Positions 21,590 to 31,169 of a stretch of 64,000 bases of DNA are shown here, in pieces. The notes under the pieces were generated by a model that was not told the origin of the DNA, made no database searches, and saw only the letters and a list, made by a program, of their open reading frames with translations. Every line of letters starts with the position of its first letter. Position 1 is the first letter of the stretch. Both the position numbers and the translations under genes were made by a program. The stretch is taken from assembly GCA_030374805.1 (NCBI GenBank), contig JARGSG010000057.1, positions 248,001 through 312,000 on the forward strand. Reading direction: 5' to 3'. The stretch comes from Gracilaria gracilis. Lineage: Eukaryota > Rhodophyta > Florideophyceae > Gracilariales > Gracilariaceae.

Positions 21590-23164
21590 ATGGGTCCTGA
21601 ACCGCAGCCCCTTTCGTTCTCCCCCGTTCCCCAAGGATCACTAACCCACTTCCCAGAATTGCATCAGAAAGAGCTCGTGCAAATCTTCGATGTTCCCGCC
21701 AATCGAATCTCCTCCTGCGCAGTAACACATGAGACCAGGAAACTCTACAACACCATCCTTCTGTACGCTGCACTCTTCCCGAATACGCTTGACTCCAACG
21801 TTGCACGCCGGTTCTTCGTTAATCATGAGGACCCTTATGTCGACGCAAACGCCGATGGAGACGACCTCAGCCTATATCGTCTTCGTCGCGACAGGTTACT
21901 CTCAATGTCGCCCCGCATTGCCCCTGGTTCGGGGACAAGGCGTCCGAAAGCCCCTAGCCCTAAGCTTCTGATGGATGTTGGGTCCACCGTAGTCTGCTGG
22001 CCACCGCCGGAACATCTCGTTCCACAATTTCTCATTTCGAATGGCGACCGTCAACCGTACAAGCTTCCAGACGGAATGGGAGACAGTATTCGTCTTCATA
22101 TCATGCATTATGAAATGGGAGCGCCTCTTTCCACTTTTGGAGAAGGAATAACCCCTCTCCATGTCGTTCGCGTCTCCACTCATCATGGTGATGAAGCCCT
22201 CCAGGAGTTCTTGAAGGGTATGTTGCAGTGGAATGTTGATCGAAGCAGCCCGGACCATCAAGGAAGGAAATACAATTTGCATAGATTCAAGGTCGACTCG
22301 TGTGGCGGGGGCGAATGGGCTGAAGAAGGGGCTCGTCGTGCACGCCCATATGATTCCGTTGTGCTTGGTAATGGACAAATGGAAGCCATCATGGAAGACG
22401 TCGAACAATTTCTACATCCAGATTCTAAGAGTTGGTACATAGAACATGGGCTTCCGCACAGGAGGAGCTACTTGTTCGAAGGAGTTCCTGGCACTGGAAA
22501 GACAAGCACCATTCGCGTCCTTGCAGGGAAGTACTCTTTGTCATGCTGTTTCCTTTCGATGACAAATAAAAAGTTTAGTAATCAACTGCTCGGTGATGCC
22601 TTGGGTGGAGTGCCATCGAACGCTTTGCTCGTCCTGGAGGATGTGGACGCCCTGTTCAAAGGAGATCGAACCAGCGCCAACAGCTCATCACTAACATTCT
22701 CTGGGCTGCTCAATGCATTGGATGGAGTGACCAGTTCTGAGGGTCTAATCACAGTTATGACCACTAACCACGTTGATCGACTTGATCCTGCTCTCATTCG
22801 GGGTGGTCGGGTTGATAGACGTTTTCGTTTCGCTGCGCCCTCGGAAGAGCAGTCACGTATATTGTTCAGATTGTTTTACAAAAACGCCAGTGAGGAGCAG
22901 GTGAACCAGTTTGTTGAAAGCCTTGCACGCTGGGAAAAGAACAATGAAACTTTAACCATTGCTGCATTGCAACAGTTGTTCATTCAATATCGTGGTCGTT
23001 CGGTTGAAATGTGCCTCGCAGCTCTACCAGACTTTCTCTCAGAATCTGCGGCGCATGCTGCAGCAGTCAAGGAACAGGAGAAGCGAACAGAAGTGAAACA
23101 GGAGGAGCGAAACGAATCAAAAGAACAAATGTTATCCTGTTCGCTTCAGGCGGGGAGGTCTTGA
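21590..23164 (+). CDS. BCS1-type AAA ATPase
   Basis: 524 aa from ATG 21590, starting MGPEPQPLSFSPVPQ. I choose this start because a TATA box at 21486-21493 would put transcription start after any upstream start codon in the frame. The C-terminal half is an AAA domain: RRSYLFEGVPGTGKTSTIRV (Walker A, residues ~298-306), NALLVLEDVDALFKG (Walker B, ~350), GLLNALDGVTSSEGLITVMT, then TNHVDRLDPALIRGGRVDRR (sensor 1 and arginine finger, ~395-410). The GLLNALDG...TTNH..LDPALxRxGRxD pattern is that of BCS1-like proteins (mitochondrial Rieske-protein translocase and its plant relatives). The N-terminal half is not obviously a BCS1_N domain and lacks a clear membrane segment, so the exact role and location are open. 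It ends in a charged Lys/Glu-rich tail. Confidence 0.85.
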   Translation: MGPEPQPLSFSPVPQGSLTHFPELHQKELVQIFDVPANRISSCAVTHETRKLYNTILLYAALFPNTLDSNVARRFFVNHEDPYVDANADGDDLSLYRLRRDRLLSMSPRIAPGSGTRRPKAPSPKLLMDVGSTVVCWPPPEHLVPQFLISNGDRQPYKLPDGMGDSIRLHIMHYEMGAPLSTFGEGITPLHVVRVSTHHGDEALQEFLKGMLQWNVDRSSPDHQGRKYNLHRFKVDSCGGGEWAEEGARRARPYDSVVLGNGQMEAIMEDVEQFLHPDSKSWYIEHGLPHRRSYLFEGVPGTGKTSTIRVLAGKYSLSCCFLSMTNKKFSNQLLGDALGGVPSNALLVLEDVDALFKGDRTSANSSSLTFSGLLNALDGVTSSEGLITVMTTNHVDRLDPALIRGGRVDRRFRFAAPSEEQSRILFRLFYKNASEEQVNQFVESLARWEKNNETLTIAALQQLFIQYRGRSVEMCLAALPDFLSESAAHAAAVKEQEKRTEVKQEERNESKEQMLSCSLQAGRS

Positions 23165-24048
23165 TGACCTCGAAAACTCATCATCAACAGCAGGGGACAC
23201 TTATGCTATGCTGAATCGAGAACAATAAACTGCCAGCGCTCTCTTTTTTCTCTCCCTCCTAGTAGCTAGTCTCCTTTCCACGCCCAGTTCTCTCTCCCAT
23301 TGGTAATATCTTCTCTTGTCTCAAGGGCGTCGAATTCTCTTCTGCCGTTTTTCACCCCGACAGCCGAGGCTTCGTGTCAACAAGTCATCGCAGGTTGTCA
23401 CCGTTTCAGGACGTGTTCGCTCAGCAGCTGGAACGTGACAGGGGTGGATGATGAACGACCTGAATACCTCACGAAAGGGAAGTTGAGTCGCAGTATCTAC
23501 AGGCGTCCATTGCACGACTATTTGAGATGACACCGCTCAAGTTTCTGCGCAGTAAGAAGCAAGTGCGGCTGCTTGGATTGGCGGCCGCGTTGCTCCTGCC
23601 CACCGACAGTCCACCCACCAGCATGTCTCTGCGCGCTACGTTTCCGATTCGGCATCCATCGCACGCCTGTGTGCGTGTTGAGGAGTTGCGGGGAGGAGAA
23701 ACTTAAGGGCGCCAAGTTCTGGTCTTGCTAAGGAGAAACCTCGCTACACAGCACCGAACGGAGGAAGAAGAAGAGAGCACACCTTCACGGTCGTTGGATC
23801 TGTCCGACTCGTTCCGGTTGCTCCCAACTGTTGCTGGGAGCTTTTACATATGCACACTCCAGTTCAAAGATTTGAGACACCCCCGTTCAACAAAGAACTG
23901 CGCGCTTCACGAAGTTGAAAACGCAAGATCAGGGGATCAAATCCCCCCTTGTACAGAACTCGTTGCAGCTTACAACACAGTCAGCTCAACTATCTACGAA
24001 CGTGCTCTTCTGCGAACACGTTTCGCGTTGAACTCCAGTTCGAAGCGC
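23165..24048. other. Region between convergent genes
   Basis: The 3' flanks of the AAA ATPase and of the GMC oxidoreductase. The open frame at 23725-24096 on + overlaps the oxidoreductase 3' end and shows no domain, so I do not call it. I see no clear polyadenylation signal beyond AATAAA at 23225-23230, 60 nt after the ATPase stop. Confidence 0.45.
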
Positions 24049-25740
24049 TCAGCGGCGCAAGTCGTACACGAATCTCTCGGCCATGAACTCGGCTAACGTG
24101 TACACAGACGCCAACGGTCCCGCCGACGACGTCATTCTCCTCAGCGCGGACGCGTCCACCACGTACAACCCTGTCGTCCCCTTCACCATCAGTCTACTGT
24201 TCAGCACGGACCCCACCGCGCTTCCACCGACGTAGTGGTACGCGAAGGTCGTACCCTGCTCAATGAACTCGCGAGTGATCTCGCCATCCGCCGGAAACAC
24301 GACACGCAACTCAAACTCGCTAGCGAATGCGCGTTGGATGTCAACCATTCGTTGCAGGCACCGCTTCGTGCGCAGGAACTCAACTCGACGCGTCAGAATA
24401 CCGAGCCGCAGCTTGAGCGCCGTGAAGGGATTGCTGTCGCGCACTTGCAACGACCCGAATGAAGTTGGGTTGGACAGGCAGTACAGGGCCAGCAGACGTG
24501 GTTCATTCACAACGTTGGGTGAACGGAACAACAAAGGCACCACAAATGACCCAATGAAGTAGGCGTCGCGAAGGAGACGCCCATTGATTGCGCCCACACC
24601 AGCTCCAAGAGGACCGCCGTTGCCCGTACGCCATCTGTTAACAGACTCGGGAGAAAGGGCTGCAGTCTCGTTGGCAACAGGGTCTAACGGTAACTGCTCG
24701 CTGTATGATGATAGAATACCGATGAGCGCCCTTGTCTGTGTCTGTGCTCCGACAGCAAGCCGCTTTAGCAGTGGTATGTTCGCTTGTTTGAGAACGTCAC
24801 GAGGTCCAATTCCCGATAGTTGCAGAAGCTTGGGTGATCCGAAAGGCCCCGCAGCTAGGATGACTCGTCGTCGAGCGCGAATGACCATGCGATTAATGGC
24901 GTCGGTATCGTTGCTATACACATATTCAGCGCCATATGCATGCAGCTTGCGCGAATACCAGCGCCTCTTTTCGAACAGCACACGCGTGACGGTAATCCCT
25001 TGCACCAGATGAAGGTTGTTTGCACATGCACTGTGTTGAACGGGAGTGAGGTACGCCGTGCAAGAGTCCTGTCGAACACCGGAGGAATTCACAGTGACAC
25101 GGTTTTCGAATATGGTACTGGCCACCCTTCGATCCAAAGGGCCAAAGTCTGGAGTGAAACCAGCGCTGTTTCCTGCCTGCAGTAGCTGATCGACGTAGAG
25201 CTGACGAAGCTCGCCTTGTTGAGGCGCTGCGCCGAGCTGCTTGAAGGCACGCAGGATGTATTTAGCAACGTTAAATTCAGTGAGCGCACGCACTCTCCAC
25301 TTGGCGACGTCGCCAAACAACGGAGCGAAGAACTGCATTCCATTGACGGAACTGGAACCGCCCAAAGTGGCACCAGTAGCCACGGGGAGAACTCGATTGG
25401 CGAGAGAGGGTTCTGGTTCCGGGGGTATGAATTCGGCCAGTTGCGGATCGGCTAGCGTGTCAAATGCGCTCCGAGGCGTGCGCACGGTGAAGTCCGACGC
25501 GGCTGACCGAGGCTGCGCTCGCTCGAGCAGCGTGATGCGCACAGTGGGAAGTGTGGCGCAAAGACGCGCTGCAAGTACACAGCCGGAGGTGCCAGCTCCG
25601 ACGATGAGCACATCGGTGTCCGGCAGTGCGCTTGCGAGTTGGGGAAGAACCAGGAGCACGACGAGTATCAAGGACGGTGGTAAGATAGCACCATGTTGCA
25701 AGCGGCCACAGTGGTTGGAGAGCGAACGACGGGCAAGCAT
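24049..25740 (-). CDS. GMC-family oxidoreductase, secretory
   Basis: 563 aa from ATG 25740. A hydrophobic stretch at residues ~20-40 (ILPPSLILVVLLVLPQLASA) is a signal peptide or anchor. The FAD-binding motif follows at once: DVLIVGAGTSGCVLAARLC and LLERA. GATLGGSSSVNGMQF is the GMC signature 1 loop and RVILAAGPFGSPKLLQLSGI GMC signature 2. The C-terminus has TFAYHYVGGSAVGSVLNSRL, containing the first active-site His, and LYVVDASALRR. The second catalytic position (His or Asn in a GN-P motif) reads SSAGPLASVYTLAE and seems to lack the usual residue. The family oxidises alcohols, sugars or cyanohydrins and includes plant HOTHEAD. Substrate is unknown. A 3-unit palindromic repeat sits just upstream of the start codon. 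Confidence 0.85.
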   Translation of the reverse strand: MLARRSLSNHCGRLQHGAILPPSLILVVLLVLPQLASALPDTDVLIVGAGTSGCVLAARLCATLPTVRITLLERAQPRSAASDFTVRTPRSAFDTLADPQLAEFIPPEPEPSLANRVLPVATGATLGGSSSVNGMQFFAPLFGDVAKWRVRALTEFNVAKYILRAFKQLGAAPQQGELRQLYVDQLLQAGNSAGFTPDFGPLDRRVASTIFENRVTVNSSGVRQDSCTAYLTPVQHSACANNLHLVQGITVTRVLFEKRRWYSRKLHAYGAEYVYSNDTDAINRMVIRARRRVILAAGPFGSPKLLQLSGIGPRDVLKQANIPLLKRLAVGAQTQTRALIGILSSYSEQLPLDPVANETAALSPESVNRWRTGNGGPLGAGVGAINGRLLRDAYFIGSFVVPLLFRSPNVVNEPRLLALYCLSNPTSFGSLQVRDSNPFTALKLRLGILTRRVEFLRTKRCLQRMVDIQRAFASEFELRVVFPADGEITREFIEQGTTFAYHYVGGSAVGSVLNSRLMVKGTTGLYVVDASALRRMTSSAGPLASVYTLAEFMAERFVYDLRR

Positions 25741-25746
25741 TGTGCC

Positions 25747-25812
25747 AAATCAACCGCTGAAGCGGTTAAAATCAACCGCTGAAGCGGTTAAAATCAACCG
25801 CTGAAGCGGTAC
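25747..25812. repeat. Three tandem 22-bp palindromic repeats
   Basis: AACCGCTGAAGCGGTT, a near-perfect palindrome, is repeated three times with a 22-bp period (units starting at 25751, 25773 and 25795), separated by AAAATC. The array ends 7 bp before the ATG of the GMC oxidoreductase, so it lies in its 5' leader or core promoter. It could bind a dimeric regulator or fold as RNA. Confidence 0.85.
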
Positions 25813-25859
25813 GGTGCCCGTCAAGGTCCGTATCCTACCGCTGCTTGGAACGCTTTATA

Positions 25860-26095
25860 CCTTCGTAGTACGAAGTTCGTACCTGTTGTTCACATCTTGG
25901 CGCTTGTTTCGAGCACCCGCGCCAGATTTGGCAGTTTGCGCCGGAGATTGTCCAAGGCGATTACATATCATACGAATCTAGCCATACAGTATCCCCCCCG
26001 TCCAGCTCGCTACACGTAGCAACGTGTGATGATGTTGACGTCACCGAATTATGCTCGCATTGCTCATTCCCTTTCAGTTTATTAAACTTTACTCA
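25860..26095. other. Intergenic between two divergent-to-tail genes
   Basis: Upstream of the GMC oxidoreductase and downstream of vWA protein 1. Contains CTTCGTAGTACGAAG (about 25861-25876), a short palindrome. No gene. Confidence 0.4.
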
Positions 26096-26099
26096 AAAC

Positions 26100-26882
26100 T
26101 CATTTGCTGTCTCGCGAAATCGGTGCAAACGAACAAATGTTAGACAATAAAGAAGACACTCCTGCCGTATTGATACTCGAATAACTATCAAACACAATCA
26201 CGTTTCCAGACACGCCGCCAGCAATCTGCAGTAACAGCTCCCTCTTCACTTGTTCCCCAATTCCAACTGAAATCACTTCTTCGTCCTCAACCTCTCCGAG
26301 TACACTATCCAAAAACTGCACAGCCACATTCGCACGTCCGTCTCCAAGCACAAAAATACTGCCATCCACCGTCTCGTTCATTGCCCTTCGAACTCTCCTC
26401 AAACAGCTCCCGATGCCCGCTCCTACAAATGTGCGGCTCGCGTTCGTCTGCACAGAAGCCCGAACCTGGTCCAAGAACAGAGTGATGTTGCTAGTCTCAA
26501 ACGCAATGGGTACGGTCGCTAGCCCGTACTGCACAGCAGAGAACTCCGCCGCATCATCAAGAGCAGCCAATGCGGCCAGGAGAGAGATGAGATCAAGTTG
26601 AAATTCGTAGTCTTCAGCACCAATCGAAGCACTGCCGTCCACAGCAAAGCACACCGGTCGGGCACATGACCCACCAGCCACAATCTTGCGTTGAAGATCT
26701 AGCACAGACTGTGCACTTATTTGGCGCGCAACGGCGTTTGCTTCCACCAGAGTTTCTGTACGCGCTTCGAGAATAGGCGCCCAGATCGGGCCGTCCGGAT
26801 CGCGCGTTGACTGTGCCAATATGCAGTGCAGCAGCCCGGCAATGAAGCACGTAAAAAGAAAGATGCTGCTACGCGTAGACAT
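26100..26882 (-). CDS. Secreted von Willebrand factor A domain protein 1
   Basis: 260 aa from ATG 26882. The signal peptide is MSTRSSIFLFTCFIAGLLHC, ending near ILAQ. A single vWA domain follows: VCFAVDGSASIGAEDYEFQL (MIDAS DxSxS), EFSAVQYGLATVPIAFE, RTFVGAGIGSCLRRVRRAM (the MIDAS Thr region) and SIFVLGDGRANVA (third MIDAS Asp). The rest completes the alternating beta/alpha fold. It is the most diverged of three paralogues within 5 kb (see 28956 and 30314), all ~245-260 aa, all with a signal peptide and the same conserved cysteines. vWA domains bind ligands through a metal ion; here they are probably extracellular or cell-wall adhesion or recognition proteins, which is inference. Confidence 0.8.
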   Translation of the reverse strand: MSTRSSIFLFTCFIAGLLHCILAQSTRDPDGPIWAPILEARTETLVEANAVARQISAQSVLDLQRKIVAGGSCARPVCFAVDGSASIGAEDYEFQLDLISLLAALAALDDAAEFSAVQYGLATVPIAFETSNITLFLDQVRASVQTNASRTFVGAGIGSCLRRVRRAMNETVDGSIFVLGDGRANVAVQFLDSVLGEVEDEEVISVGIGEQVKRELLLQIAGGVSGNVIVFDSYSSINTAGVSSLLSNICSFAPISRDSK

Positions 26883-26899
26883 TCTGCGGGAGACAAGGA

Positions 26900-28790
26900 G
26901 TGCGTATAATGTTTAAAGATGACAGTTCTAAGCAGAACCTTGTTCGCTGTTGAAGTTACGAATGGAATACAGCGTCGAAGTTAATTTTTACCATGAGCTT
27001 TATAAGCGGAAGATGTGTAATTCTGGATGGTTAGCCCGCTCGAGCCCCCCCCCCCAACTTGGAGTCTGCCTAGTAGAGGCCACGGAGTATTTGTTCTGGC
27101 ATGTTTGTGAGCGTCCTGGATCCCAGACCTAAAAGCTGGCTCACCCTTGTTACACGAAGCCCATGGCGGCATCTTCCAGCCTGCGAGTAGATACCAAGGG
27201 TAGCGACTGTTATCGAACTCAACGTATCGGCTGGGGTGCACCACTGGCTGTTTTTTCTCCGCAACGTATCCGAGAATGCGTTGCTTCGGCGCATGAAAAT
27301 CGCATTATGCTGAAAGGTGACAAAGAATGCACGGAATGGCTATTTTTTTACTCTAATTAATAGGTGTGTATGAGAATCATCGCTGCATCTATTGAATTTC
27401 TCGCGCCCGCTCGCGCTCGTTGCCTCGTTGACGCCATGTTGTGGTCGGAGGCTCGTAGATAAGCGATGTTTCTTGATGCGCGGCACAGCAATGAGGTAAT
27501 GTTCAGTTCTGATTTTGTGATGGCTAAGACCTTGCGAAGGTAGGGTTAGATTGTTGCTCAATGCGTCAGTGGAACTTAAAAAGGTGCATGTCCGTACGCG
27601 CGTATGATGTATTATATATTCCTTATGATCTACATATGTAGATACAGTACACGGTAACGTGTAGCACTGTTTCTTGAAGAATGTTAGGCTGGAAACCTCG
27701 TGAACGCTTGCCATGTGAAAGCGCTTCCACGTCTTGTGCCGAGATGCCGTGCAGATGTGCTGTTCAGTGTTTGTCTTGGCTTCCTAAATGAGCTGACGCA
27801 GAGCTACCAAGGTAACGCTACCATGTGCTTACTTGTTTCGGAAACTTCTTTTCAAATCTGTTGCCTTGATCGCTCTATACTTCTAAATCCCCAAATTGTT
27901 AGAAAGCTGGAGCGATGTCGTATTCGAAATCCTTTACTCAGTACCGTTGGTACACGTTACTAACGTACATATCCAGACTCTGGATCCCAGAGGTGTGACC
28001 GAACTCTGAAATGCAGATGATTGAAGGGGGCACGCTGTTAACAACAGCCTAAGGAACCTCACTCTGCTAAAAGGCCGTTTTTTGAATTTGAACATGTTGT
28101 GCCTTTTGTTCCATGTCGTTCCAAATCTATATATATTCATTGAAGACAACATGGATTACCTCAGGGACTATACTGCGGTTAAAACGAGTGAATGCCGGAC
28201 TAGCATCAAAAAAATTTCTTCCACTCTTGTTTCACTCACCCGCTTAGTCAAGGGTTCCTTTCCTTGGATACCACCACAATGCCAAGTTTGATAGCTCATG
28301 TTTGCTCGTGCTATCCTTTCTGCAATCATGTTGTAAGGCACGTATGGAACCAAAGCCATGTCAAGATCAATTCATCAAACGGCTAAAGGAGATGTCTATG
28401 CATTCATGGAAGAAACCTAAAGACGCTCCGACGATCGGAAGGTGTGTTAATCTGCATTTTGGGACTGCTTGTTCCTTAAACATATCGAGATTGTAACCAT
28501 TCGTCCATTCAACTCCTGATAACTTTGCTGTTTCTTGTTTGTTGAACATGCTCAGTCTCACCACATAGTACTCTACCTAAACTTAAAGAAACAACAAAAG
28601 ACATCTACCGCGTAAGTTCTCGTCTCAGTGGAGGCAAAGTCAATTTAGAGTTCCTCCTTAGCAACAACAGTCACGTTCCTTCATTTCCCCAGCTTCGGGC
28701 CTGAAGGCGAGTCGTACTTGCTGTGTAACAGAAAGTGCATCTCGTCCCTAGGATCCCAGTTTGAGTTGCTGACAATGCCCAACGTTCTCA
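26900..28790. other. Intergenic, no gene supported
   Basis: Holds a 10-C run near 27047, one TACCAAGGGTA (27192-27202) and one TACCGTTGGTA (27942-27952). Minus-strand frames at 28359-28168 and 28564-28367 read fairly protein-like (GVEWTNGYNLDMFKEQAVPK) but are short and interrupted. They may be a decayed gene fragment that I cannot identify. Confidence 0.4.
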
Positions 28791-28795
28791 AACAC

Positions 28796-28803
28796 TATAA
28801 AAG
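28796..28803 (+). promoter_or_regulatory. TATA box for vWA protein 2
   Basis: TATAAAAG, 160 nt before the ATG at 28956. Confidence 0.5.
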
Positions 28804-28955
28804 CTCAAGAACCAAATCTAACGACATCATCAGCGATACTCTGGGACAATTTCAAAGAAACCCAGTCTGCATCCCAATCTGCCAGAAGTTAAACACTACT
28901 GTTCATATTCTTCTTCGCTTTGCCTGTAGGCGCCATACTCATCATATCCGTAATC

Positions 28956-29693
28956 ATGATCAATCACATTCTCTTAATCGTTTCTCTCTTGCTAATCTCG
29001 TGCACTTATGGGACCGTCTCTAGAGAAGCAGCCGAGCAAAGAATTGATGGAATCGACAGTCCCCTAACTGAGGGGGATTCGAATCAGGCAATTGTTACAG
29101 CCGCTTTGGATGTTGCTGAAGCCACCAACTGTGATCCCAACATATGTTTCGCCATAGATGGAAGCGGATCAATAATTCCTACAGATTTCCAGTTGCAACT
29201 CGACTTCGTCGAGATCGTCGCCGGCGTCGTATCCTTGGATACTGGATCGCAATTCGCCGCAATTCAGTATGGCCTCGTGCCACAGTTTATCAGTATGCTA
29301 ACCCAGAATGCTGCTTCGTTCTTGCTCGCTGTTGATAGGACGAATCAGCAGTTCGCGATTCGCACTTTCATTGCTCCGGGCCTTGGGGGGTGTATAAGGC
29401 AGTTGCAGAAGGTTCCCAACGAGGCCAAGAAAATCGTTCTTCTCGGTGATGGCGCCAGTAACTTTGACAGCCTTCTTCCTCCACTTGATCCAGCTTCAAT
29501 CGCACAGTCGTTCCTGGCAGATCCTAAGAACTCTATTTGTGCCGTTGGGGTAGGATTCCAGGACACTGCAATGCTTAATGCTATCACTGGTGATCCTGCC
29601 TTGGTGTTCCAAGTTGCTGATTGGCTCAGTGTCATCAATGTGCTTGCGGATCTGGTCGCGCAAGTTTGTGGGGCTGATGCCGTAGAGTTCTAA
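28956..29693 (+). CDS. Secreted von Willebrand factor A domain protein 2
   Basis: 245 aa from ATG 28956; the open frame reaches further up only through a TTG codon. The signal peptide is MINHILLIVSLLLISCTYG. The domain reads NICFAIDGSGSIIPTDFQLQ (MIDAS), SQFAAIQYGLVPQFISMLTQ, RTFIAPGLGGCIRQLQKVP, KKIVLLGDGASNFDSLLPP, SICAVGVGFQDTAMLNAI and ends QVADWLSVINVLADLVAQVC. It aligns over its whole length with the protein encoded at 31045-30314, including cysteines at NICFA, GGCIRQ, SICAV and QVCG. The pair is in convergent orientation, which suggests duplication with inversion. Role: probably an extracellular ligand-binding protein, by family only. Confidence 0.85.
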   Translation: MINHILLIVSLLLISCTYGTVSREAAEQRIDGIDSPLTEGDSNQAIVTAALDVAEATNCDPNICFAIDGSGSIIPTDFQLQLDFVEIVAGVVSLDTGSQFAAIQYGLVPQFISMLTQNAASFLLAVDRTNQQFAIRTFIAPGLGGCIRQLQKVPNEAKKIVLLGDGASNFDSLLPPLDPASIAQSFLADPKNSICAVGVGFQDTAMLNAITGDPALVFQVADWLSVINVLADLVAQVCGADAVEF

Positions 29694-30313
29694 ATCTCAC
29701 ACAACTAGAACTCTGGTTCTTGACTGGTACATAGCTCTCTTCAAAAACCAAATTAGAGTGTATAAGAATCTGCGTTATTTGCGTGCTAAGACAAGGAGTT
29801 CATTTGTTTCTTACCTGTATTTGAAATCTGGGTCGCTGCTGCGTTTACATGTGCAAAGCTTGATATGATTCCCCGAATAAAGGTAATTTGTAGACTACAG
29901 AGTGTTGTCCCGGATGGATGGATGGAGCAGTTTTAGTAGGCATTTTGTTCGCGTGAAGCAACCAAGCGGAGTTTTTTTTACTTTCTGGTGCCCCGAGTTC
30001 TTTTCTTCTACTTCTTAGGCATGAGTTGCAAGATTAGTATGCGATTGCAAGCTCCAGAATAAGCTCTAAATGAACAAGTTTACGCCCAAATGACAATCTT
30101 CGAATCCTTGCATTCATGCAAGTTTAACCTTCGTATCGACATTAGGTTGCAGGTAGGCTTGGATGCTCATGAATTGGGTGCTCATGAACAGAGAGATATA
30201 TAGAAAGGGAACCTTCGTATAGTATAAGAACAGTTTTTTTATTGGAACTTCACAAGGGGAAAAGATCCTTCGGCTGAGAATCAATATCCATTAGTTACGA
30301 ACTTAAACAAAAA
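29694..30313. other. Region between the convergent vWA genes
   Basis: 3' flanks of both genes. AATAAA at 29876-29881 could be the polyadenylation signal of vWA protein 2. GGATGGATGGATGG (about 29915) is a short simple repeat. No gene. Confidence 0.45.
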
Positions 30314-31045
30314 TTAGAAATCAACTTGGTCAACGCCGCAGACCTGTTCCACCAATTCAGTGATCACGTCCAAGACACTGTTCCAGTCGGCAACTTGGAA
30401 TACAAGGTCCGGCGAACCAGTAATGGCTTCGAGCATAGAGGTATTCGGGAAGCTTACAGCCACGGCGCAGATGGAATTGTTCGGCTCAGAAAGGAACGAC
30501 TGGGCGATGGAAGGCGGGTCGAGCGGCGGGTCGCGGCTGTCAAATGTGCTTCGCCCATCACCGAGGAGAATGATCTTGTTTGCCTCACCCCGCACTCCTC
30601 TGAATTGCCTCATGCAGCCAGCGATTCCAGGGGCGATGAAAGTTCTGACTGACTTGAGCTGAAGGGTGCTAGCCACGTCAAGAAGGAACTTGTCAGCATT
30701 CTTGGTCAACCTGCTAATGAAACGCGGTCTCAAACCGTATTGAATTCCGGCATACTGTGAGTCCTCATCGAGAGATACAACACCGGCGATAATGTTGACA
30801 AAGTCCAACTGGAGCTGGAACTCATCTTCGGAAATTGAACCGCTTCCATCGAGTGCAAAGCAAATGTTCGGGTCACAGTTGGTCTCAGCTGCCACTTGGA
30901 TGGCTTCACTGACGGCTGCCTGGTTGAAAGGGTCGGCGAGAAGAGGGGAGTTAATGGTGCTGATTCGGGCTTGAGCACCGGCGGCGCTTACGGCAGCCTG
31001 AGCGGCCGCAAACAACGCAAAGAAAGCAATGAGAATGCGGATCAT
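30314..31045 (-). CDS. Secreted von Willebrand factor A domain protein 3
   Basis: 243 aa from ATG 31045. The signal peptide MIRILIAFFALFAAAQAAVS is followed by AQARISTINSPLLADPFNQA and the domain: NICFALDGSGSISEDEFQLQ (MIDAS), QYAGIQYGLRPRFISRLTKN, RTFIAPGIAGCMRQFRGVRG, NKIILLGDGRSTFDSRDPPL and QVADWNSVLDVITELVEQVC. It is the closest relative of the convergent gene at 28956-29693; the stop codons are 620 bp apart. A TATA box (31163-31156) lies ~110 nt before the start codon. Confidence 0.85.
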   Translation of the reverse strand: MIRILIAFFALFAAAQAAVSAAGAQARISTINSPLLADPFNQAAVSEAIQVAAETNCDPNICFALDGSGSISEDEFQLQLDFVNIIAGVVSLDEDSQYAGIQYGLRPRFISRLTKNADKFLLDVASTLQLKSVRTFIAPGIAGCMRQFRGVRGEANKIILLGDGRSTFDSRDPPLDPPSIAQSFLSEPNNSICAVAVSFPNTSMLEAITGSPDLVFQVADWNSVLDVITELVEQVCGVDQVDF

Positions 31046-31155
31046 TTTGATTCGTTGAGAGGGATTAGTTAAGTAGTTGATATCGAGTATTGCGCTTCTC
31101 AAGTTGTAGTTGTGAGTGGTGACTTCGGATGAGGAAGGAGAGCAAATGTTTCGGG

Positions 31156-31163
31156 TTTATATA
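31156..31163 (-). promoter_or_regulatory. TATA box for vWA protein 3
   Basis: TATATAAA on the minus strand, about 110 nt before the ATG at 31045. Confidence 0.55.
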
Positions 31164-31169
31164 GGCTGC

